Shown here: positions 57,901 through 64,000 of the stretch, in pieces
How the letters are laid out: every line of letters starts with the position of its first letter
How positions within the stretch are numbered: position 1 is the first letter of the stretch
From: Marsupella aquatica
Taxonomy: Eukaryota; Marchantiophyta
Direction of reading: 5' to 3'
Assembly: GCA_973895155.1 (NCBI GenBank)
Contig: OZ316898.1
Coordinates: forward strand, 5,332,001-5,396,000
Length of the DNA: 64,000 nucleotides
Position numbers and translations under genes: made by a program
The notes under the pieces: generated by a model
What the model was told of the DNA's origin: nothing
The model's database searches: none
The model's input: the letters and a program-made list of their open reading frames with translations, nothing else

Positions 57901-58153
57901 TTGGAACCGGATGGTTTCGTCCGACTGACATGGGTTGCCCTTGTTCTGGGCACATATCCACTCCCAGATCTTCCTCATGCAAGTTTTCAGGTGTCCTTCT
58001 ATGAATCTGAGGCGGCAAAGGCCGGCATTCAGGACACATGTCCACACCTAGGTCCCCTTCCCAATTCAACAAAGTCTCCTGTGCACAGAAAAATCTTCTC
58101 GCCAATTGGCAAAGAAGACACGCAATAAAAATGCATTTCCACAGTTTTCTCAT
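54932..58153 (-). CDS. Plant membrane protein with lumenal 48-residue repeats and beta-propeller-like region
   Basis: Single exon, 1073 residues. Residues 1-23 form a hydrophobic signal peptide (CIFIACLLCQL). Residues 33-60 hold a first partial EDLGVDMCPE module; 61-396 hold seven 48-residue repeats and 397-430 an eighth partial one that runs into a predicted coiled coil (KELQKLVKAQQLQIDQLGDL, 431-457). A 22-residue duplication (HLAETSEQQNTLETNEK) lies at 500-536. Residues ~575-930 look like a WD40/quinoprotein-type propeller (FSLLSAVKVDGEVSCINVLP, VTGHADGGVLVHQIW, GVGTLDLRSM). One transmembrane span (~964-980, LISGLVLLAMWQLL) is followed by a basic, Pro/Ser-rich cytosolic tail. Topology is therefore type I. 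It resembles a conserved, uncharacterised plant membrane-protein family; I know no function. The repeated module occurs once in the ancestral plan as I infer it. Confidence 0.85.
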   Translation of the reverse strand: MRKLWKCIFIACLLCQLARRFFCAQETLLNWEGDLGVDMCPECRPLPPQIHRRTPENLHEEDLGVDMCPEQGQPMSVGRNHPVPILGRDSTALVTPLIHTKTPENLHEEDLGVDMCPELGQPMSVGGNYPDPILGSDPTTIVTPLIHGRTPENLHQEDLGVDMCPEKGQQMSVGGNYPGPILGIDSTTSVRPLIHAETPESLHEEDLGVDMCPEKGQPMSVGRNCPGPILGRDSTTLVRPLIHARTPESLHEEDLGVDMFPEKGQPMSVGGNYPGTILESDSYTLVTPLMHTRIPENLHVEDLGVDMCPEKGQPMSGGGNYPGSILGRDSNTFVTPLMHTRIAENLHEEDLGVDMCPEKGQPMSGGGNYPGPILGRDSNTFVTPLMNTRIPENLHEEDLGADMCPEKGQPMSGGGNYPGPILGTDSNTLVKELQKLVKAQQLQIDQLGDLLRNLETRSRVDLGSLDFPGETPRDKDSNARFSHDDFPDHEQKEDLSSQHLAESTEQQNTLETSEKISSLHLAETSEQQNTLETNEKIGSTQGEIGVVLVDGEGQSESTAGGMLIVPYRPSWSEHFSLLSAVKVDGEVSCINVLPLLEGGRDTRYVVGDMKGELYIFLWLGDLLLHYPTTSTAPVTAMLSYTLQKTETILVTGHADGGVLVHQIWDPTEPGSGSKDGRAKISSIRTLHSLIPPSPQSFRANTGERDDGDGETKVSMYSREANESVVNLEMFKVGKMRYTVVVDKSGKIQLFRDNGSLHGVAQAPSQPLAFMRNPNAQRLVFLTQNGVGTLDLRSMQVRSSVCLDLNSTIVTAYAFDAVGRSKANGFTAEGDLVSVVLKGEMLNFECHVKKKRQLEMPGPFAPLALKGYLVAASPDNVLVFNTTSQTGFSYANIWVEGPRLIFSVPLKEIALSFLKTPISQSHWPVVASNRDRVIVLGFGCGYVGVFRSHLPIKPADFSAKFSNTSVLISGLVLLAMWQLLNRKRGAVAVNPPMPSSSTPGDGKADTVRLGIIERENVVEPRRFKSPTRGYVVANPTPFGSSSRNFMVTDTDTYSTRREPLFASNQPVGELEPRQ
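56966..57973 (-). repeat. 144-bp in-frame tandem repeat, seven full units
   Basis: Each unit encodes EDLGVDMCPEKGQPMSVGGN, YPGPILGRDSTTLVTPLIH and TRTPENLHE with small changes; one unit has Phe for the Cys (DMFPE). Partial units flank the array. The Cys in each unit gives evenly spaced lumenal cysteines every 48 residues. Confidence 0.95.
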
Positions 58154-59108
58154 TTTCTCTAATCTTCCCCGTCTCGTTGCAGTGACTGGTCAGGCAAAGG
58201 GAGATTGAGATTTGCACTTGTTCCAGATGTCTATACCGTTGGGGAAACATTAAATTGAAATGTTGCCAAGATACCAGGTGAATAGCGTATTCAACAGACT
58301 TCAGAGGTCCAGCCCTCTTCCAGCCTCCAACAATACCTCCCTGTAGAATGTTAACCAGCTAATCGATTCATCACTTAGCTCCAAACTGTCAATAAGTAAG
58401 TCAAAGGATGTGCTGGCGTCATAGTGAATTTACACATTTCTAGAAAGCTCATCGCCATCCATTGCCTGCATGACCACCCCACCAAAACAGAACAAGGGTT
58501 AGGTACAGCAACAGGTATATCCCATTTTCACTCGTAGTCCTGAATAACTTTTTGGTTAGAAAGGTCTCTTGTCTAAAGATATCTAATTCCCCTAGAGGCA
58601 AAATTACCCTCAGACAGACCTAGTTAAGAAATAGAACGCAAGGACGGACTACATCCTGCAGCGACAGCATTGCCTGAAAGGCAGGTTTAAGCAAACAGCG
58701 ATCGGTCATGACCTCTGGGCACCTGTTTACCCAAGGTGAATAAATTCGCCAGCTTGATAATCATTTCAACCAACTGTCAGTTGAAATCAGCACAGTAATT
58801 CTGTTGACAGCACTCTGATCTCTCAACATCAAACCAGTCATATCATGTTGGTCACAATTGTACCTTGGCCTAAGACATTATTGTCGACTCAAATCGTTGG
58901 ATCCCCCTGGAAGATTCTTAAGGATGTGCAGTGTGGGACCACAACCCTGCTCACCAAACTTTAGAGAACGCCCAACGGAAGAGCTCGATTATTCAATTCC
59001 GAAACTTAAGTAAGAAATTCTGCTATCTCTGGAATTGTCCAAAATAAGACCATGATGTGCACTGCATACAAAGTGTGCTCTCAGTGGACTAGCCAGCCCA
59101 AGCAGGGC
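58154..59108. other. 5' flank of the membrane-protein gene and spacer
   Basis: No gene recognised. From about 59003 the sequence belongs to the third copy of the micro-gene unit. Confidence 0.45.
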
Positions 59109-60025
59109 TCAACTTGGATTTTTGGGTGGCTGACTTTCAGGCTTGCTGTATTTCTGCAAAACATCCCACAAAAATTGGGTTGAATGGTCTCTTCTGGACG
59201 ATGAATTCAACGTACGAAATTTTTCTTATTCGAGTTCTTATTCCCCTGAAGCAGTAGAGGACTTATATGAGGGAGAGAGTTAACCAGAAAATTGCCTTTC
59301 TAACAATTGGTGTTTGCAGGGTGCGGAACTATCGTAGGGACCAGAAACAGCTTGGGTGCTGATGGAAACCAGATGGACAAGATGGCGAAGTTTACTTATG
59401 GGCTAGTCCGATGACTCCTCCCATCACTCAACTAAGCCTGTTTTGCCAGGCCGTGACTCTTCTTTCAAGAGTAATTTCTGATACTGTACGCAAGCGAGGT
59501 GGTGCAGGCCAGCGACTACAGCACGACCTTGTCTATCATACTACCACGCTTGACTGCACTCCAACTACTGATAGAGGAGATTCCAAAATCCAGCTCACAG
59601 AACCCTAGAAAACAGTATGTATCTAAAGATCCACGACAGAAAGAGAGCAATTCAAAGCATCACCCGATACTGAAACAAATCCACTGATTACTTCTGGAGA
59701 AGGGAGACGAAGAAAGCATCGACAATTCCAAATCAATTCTGGAACATCATTTCCCAGAATGAAAATTCAGATGGCGACGACTGACTGAAATCCGGAAACA
59801 TGCGGCAGTAGATTCCGGCGGACCCAGCAAGGAAACTAAAAAACCCAGAACCATTGCCAGATGGTGCACGAGACGAGAAGGCTCATCGACCCCATCTCCA
59901 AACGACGGCAATTCACAGAGAGCTCATACCTCCCACAAAAGTGAGAGCGCTGTGGTTGTCGCAAACACTCCTCCGAGGATGAGCACAGGGCCCATGGCGA
60001 GATTCCATCTGGTGGAGATCACCAT
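59109..60025 (-). CDS. 46-residue single-pass membrane protein, copy C (two exons)
   Basis: Minus-strand exon 1 is 60025-59930 (donor GTATGA); exon 2 is 59153-59109 (acceptor TTTTGCAG, ending TGA). Product: MVISTRWNLAMGP, hydrophobic span GPVLILGGVFATTTALSLLW, tail EKYSKPESQPPKNPS. It differs from copy A at about ten residues, most of them conservative, while the frame, both splice junctions and the stop are kept. The intron is about 775 bp and diverged by indels. Family unknown; the same caveats apply as for copy A. Confidence 0.75.
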
Positions 60026-62347
60026 CGCTGCTCTCGCTGCGTGAGAATGGTGATCGCACTTAGAGCTTGCTCGATTTCTGCGTGCAATTGAATTGCAGTC
60101 AGACCCAAAGCGCTGAAATGCCCAGTGAAGCTATGTTCTCGACTCACCCCCACTCGTTTCCTTGCAGCTGAGGGTTTCATGAGCAGTAGGTTGCGTAAGG
60201 TCCAATAAGGTGACTGCTTTGCAAACTGGCACGTGTCACTGCAGCTTTTCTATTGCTTATAAACTAGTGAAGGAGGTGCGGTGGGGACTCCTTTTAATAT
60301 TTTTTAGGTGGAGGTGACTGTGCACCATGAAATGTATTCCAGCATTAGAAAAAGAAAACAATCATGAGGGAATGGGGCAAATTACTGGCACCATCCTGAA
60401 AACTGAACAGGGGCCAGTGTTTCCTCTATGTGTGAGTTTTCACACATTTGCTTACCAGGTGAAGGGGCTTGCCAATGATACCAAGAGGCTCTCAAAATGA
60501 TTTGATGATTTATTTGCCAAAATCAGCAATCCAGATTGACAGTTCATATATGTAATAATCATAATGTGACCCTTACAAGCTAAGTACAGTATTTTTCTAT
60601 GTTGTGTGAATTTTTACACATTTGCTACCAGGTGAAGGGCCTTGGGAATGATCCAACTAGGTTTCTATACATTTGAGTGACTTAGCCAAAACCAACAATC
60701 CAAATTATTTTAACCTTTCATGGATGTAATTGTCATAGTGTCACCTTACAAGTTAACTACAATATTTTTCTAAGGGGAGGCTTCAACTCGCCATAAGTGC
60801 AACCTGCCCAAAATACAAAAGGGAACTTTGACTAACCCTAGTTAGTAGGTGAAAATCTCAGGGTCAGCCATCTGGTAGTGAAAGACTACAGGGCAACTAC
60901 CAAATAGAGGTTCTCAATACAGCCCACGGGCAGTCTCATGGCAATCCTGGTTTAGCTTTGGAGGGATGCGGCCAAAAAATGTGTGGTACTCCCTGAGCCT
61001 AGCCCACACACTTGTGCCACTGGATTTTACTATTTTCCTATGGCAAGTTCCCTCCACTGCGTCCTGGTTGCTACTGGGCCAGAAAAATTTAACTCAAAAA
61101 ATCTGTGCACCAGTCAGACTCACCAATGGGCCATTGATTTTGATACATAAAAGATAGTAGTTGCAATTGATGTAGTGTGGCTTTCATACAATTGCAGTGT
61201 GCATCTGATTAATTTGGAGTACTGTTTTTCAAGTAATTTTTTTTTATATGTATTTTTTTGTAGAACGTACTTTGGGAGTCTCAGACCTTTCTTACCAATT
61301 TCATTTATCACTTACCAATGTTCTTCTATATCTAGACTCTGCTTGTGAGAAGGACAACTTGGAAGTCTCATACATCTCAAGCTTTACGTTTACTTCCAAT
61401 TATTTTAATTGTCTTTTACATTTAGTCTCTTCTTGTGAGTAGGTAGAGGGTATTTCCTACCAACTATTCTTTATATTTAGTCGCTTGTGAGTAGAGTAGC
61501 ACGGAATTCTCATACCTTTTATACCCACCGTATGCAGTCCAGTTTTCTGAAGTGTGGTTTTGTTGGACCATGGGAATGGGAGATCAAAACACACTCAAAG
61601 TGATCGCTCAAGTACAGCTTATCTACTCTTTTCTCCTTGACTCCATGCTTACTACATCACTTTTAGAGCTCCATGTCTGGACGACAGCAACGGCTGCACG
61701 TGAAACAATCCTAAATGTCCATATCCTTAAAGGTGCTCATTCATCACCGCCTTAGGTGGTCTATTCACATGACCGTTCAGTGTTGCCTCGATTAACTTGA
61801 GAACTCAGACTTTCATCTCGATTGATGCTAAAACAATGTAGTGCTCAGTAGAGGCAAATTAACAATCCCTGAATGCCTTGAATAACGCGAAGGAAAAGAA
61901 ACAGGAAATAAGTTTGTAGATGGCTCCTGCAAATGGAAGGCGACCACATTCTCCAACCAGGAATTTCTGATCCAAGTCTCCAGAATAACTGCTATCTCAA
62001 AACAGAGGACTCTGATGGCCTGTCTGCTCACAGCTTGGTTAGTAAACCAACGAAACGAATAGCAGTACAAGACTTTGGACCCTAACAGGACCAGACAGTT
62101 TCTGGCATGAGTACATTTTAAGACATTCCTAGCAGAGCACAGGCAGACCTGACAACATGCTTTGAAGTAGTGGCCTCAGCCCACTACGCCCACAACAGTC
62201 AAGTGCAAATAAACACTAGAGCTGAGACGAACCTAGCTGCGCAAGTGCACGCAGCGTCAAAGAAGTGGGCCTTCTATCTTCTTTGCCATATAGAAACAAA
62301 CGGAATTGATCAGGCCACGATTTCTTAATCCATCTGCGTCATTATTA
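60026..62347. other. Intergenic DNA and WDR43 3' flank
   Basis: Contains the tandem duplication at 60427-60775 and loosely repeated CTTGTGAGxAGG / AGTCTCATAC phrases at 61345-61520. No gene recognised. The right end is the 3' UTR of the WDR43-like gene. Confidence 0.45.
60427..60775. repeat. About 175-bp tandem duplication
   Basis: TTTCACACATTTGCTTACCA ... CTAAGTACAGTATTTTTCTA (copy 1) and TTTTACACATTTGCTACCAG ... TTAACTACAATATTTTTCTA (copy 2), clearly homologous but diverged. Confidence 0.85.
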
Positions 62348-64000
62348 TTAATCAGAATCATTGTCAATGTCATCCGCTGACAAATGGCCATTGCCATTGC
62401 CTTGCGGTTTTACCTCTGTTTCCTCGGTACTATCCATCGTGTCATCCTCAGAATCTGCATCATTTTCACTGTAGTCCTCGGATGAAATACCATCTTCTAC
62501 GTCTTCTACCTCAACCTCAACCTCACTATCCTGTTCTTCATACACCACTACTGCATCCGAGCCCTCAACCACTTCTGCTTCATTTAATGAAATTTGCGCC
62601 ATGATCAGATCAAGACGGCCTGACAATGATAGTAACGGCCGGAAAACTGACAATCTGGCCTCAATAAGTTGGTAAAGAGTTGCTAAAACAGGTTGCATTG
62701 CAGGATTCGACATCAATGAGGCAGCATGCTGTAGGAGGACAGTTCGGACCCAGGGCACCAATGCCAGCCCCCTGCGCGGACGGGTTTCTAACTTAACAAT
62801 GCAGACACTCAAGAATTTGGCAGCCTCAGTCGGCCGCAATGTGCGAACAGTGTTGCCTATGACTTTCTCATCAGACACAGCTAGACATTGCTCCAATAGA
62901 GCAGCATCATCTGCTTGCAATGCCTGTGAAAGAAGCACTTGAACAGAGTCTGCTCTAGGAGGCACTACTATGGTTCCGGCGTTTTCACTATTACTTGGTA
63001 CTTTGTCTACTATACCTAAGGCTATAAGTTTTTCTTCCATTGTTTGCACATCATCCTCGTCCATGGCTTCTGCATTACCATCCGCTGATTGGGGTTGTTG
63101 AGGCTCCGCGCTTGTCGGTTCTGCATCTAAATCAACACTGGCTTGCCGCTTTTTTCTGGTCTTCTTAGCTGTGGAAACGATCTCCCCAGATTCCACAAGC
63201 GGTCTTGAAATAACCGCATCAGCGGCATTATCAGGACCTAAAACCGTAAAGTTCTCTGCTTCCTTTGAAGCGATATTTTCTGCACGATGGGTTGCTGGAA
63301 GCAACGCTCCACCGGACTGAACCTCCAGCACAACTTGACTTCCTGGGGCTCCTACATCAACATGCTCAAAAATAGGTTTGGCGGATGTCCCGTGGGCAAC
63401 CAGTAAAGTCTTAGGACTTTCCCCAATTACTGCCTCTAAGCAAGCTGCCAGCACACTTTCTTTCAACCCCCTGCTTCCCTTAGCAGTTCTGGTGGTTCCA
63501 ACACTAACCTTTATGGGCTTGAAGGTTTCTAATTGTTCAAGAGTAGAAGCATGCCAAACGTAAGCTACACCTGTCGAAGAGACAGCCACCACATCGAATT
63601 CCCCCAAGTCTGCATTAAATGCACTGCAATTTAGAGCCACAGCTGGATGATCCAAAGAGAGAGAACAAAGAGCTCCCCTTTCTGACTTGCTTCCTTGAAC
63701 TTGCCACACTGCCACTTGTCTCTCTCCTGTAGCAGATGATAGCACATATTTCCCGTCTTGACTGAAAGCTAGAGCGTTCACAACGGCCTGCAATGAGGGG
63801 ACCAGGGTCAGCAACACACATTAACAACAGCCGCTGGTCTCCCAAAGAATAGAGCACGAGACTCGTAAATAAAGTAGGATATGTTTAAGAGATCACACAA
63901 ACTTACCGCATGACCAGCAAATTTGCAAATCCGCTTCTTGCTAGCCAGGTCAAAAAGCTTGAGCTCTGAACTAGCTGCAAGCAAACTACCGCCGTCTGAA
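62348..64000 (-). CDS. WDR43: WDR43/UTP5-like nucleolar protein, 3' part (5' end outside window)
   Basis: Last exon 63787-62348 (479 codons plus stop) is preceded by an exon at 63907 to beyond 64000 (encodes ASSELKLFDLASKKRICKFA ending GHA, then a GTAAGT donor). The visible part starts in WD40 repeats (LKLFDLA, VVNALAFSQDGKYVLSSATG, VAVWQV, VAYVWHAS), continues with a Lys-rich segment (KKTRKKRQ), then a Utp12-family helical domain (SVQVLLSQALQADDAALLEQ through LALVPWVRTVLLQHAASLMS), and ends in a Glu/Asp-rich tail (SEVEVEVEDVEDG). WDR43/Utp5 is a t-UTP subunit of the small-subunit processome, needed for pre-18S rRNA transcription and processing in the nucleolus. The order WD40-Utp12-acidic tail and the lack of further WD40 blocks fit UTP5 rather than UTP4, UTP12 or UTP13. 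Confidence 0.88.

Overview
The window is a piece of a land-plant nuclear chromosome. Evidence for this: an 18-exon plastid starch-debranching enzyme gene with GT-AG introns, a DYW-class PPR editing factor, an AIPP2-like PHD protein, an LRR protein with plant-type repeats, and plant transposon relics. The intron-free DYW gene with near-identical PLS repeats and the style of the LRR gene suggest a non-seed plant such as a moss. That placement is inference and the species cannot be named.

Layout. 1-1.6 kb (+): 3' part of an LRR gene with a 216-bp tandem repeat, ending in a SINE tail. 3.3-9.5 kb (-): complete isoamylase (ISA1-type) gene. 10-22 kb: gene-poor, repeat-rich DNA with two SINE copies, a Ty1/copia solo LTR with a perfect 5-bp target duplication, a possible CACTA-type element, two TIR elements and many short tandem duplications. 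23.8-35.9 kb (+): a 12-exon gene for a 2577-residue protein with two PHD fingers, a CCHC knuckle and an Arg/Asp/Glu/Ser repeat tail. 36-41.7 kb: intergenic, with weak coding-like remnants. 41.7-45.2 kb (+): DYW PPR gene with a six-unit 303-bp array, followed by a decayed PPR fragment. 46.7-50.8 kb: inverted pair of a two-exon, 46-residue membrane-protein gene; a third copy lies at 59.1-60.0 kb. 50.9-52.7 kb (+): TXNL4B/DIM1-like U5 snRNP factor. 54.9-58.2 kb (-): single-exon membrane protein with a lumenal 48-residue repeat and a beta-propeller-like region. 62.3-64 kb (-): 3' end of WDR43/UTP5.

The genes are unlinked housekeeping or regulatory functions (starch, chromatin, RNA editing, splicing, ribosome biogenesis) and form no operon or pathway. 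The strongest themes are (i) in-frame tandem expansion of coding modules in four separate genes, (ii) a triplicated micro-gene too small for ordinary gene calling, and (iii) a dispersed tRNA-headed SINE family, one copy of which supplies the end of the LRR reading frame. Exon boundaries were read by hand from reading-frame phase and GT/AG sites; no alignment or transcript was available.
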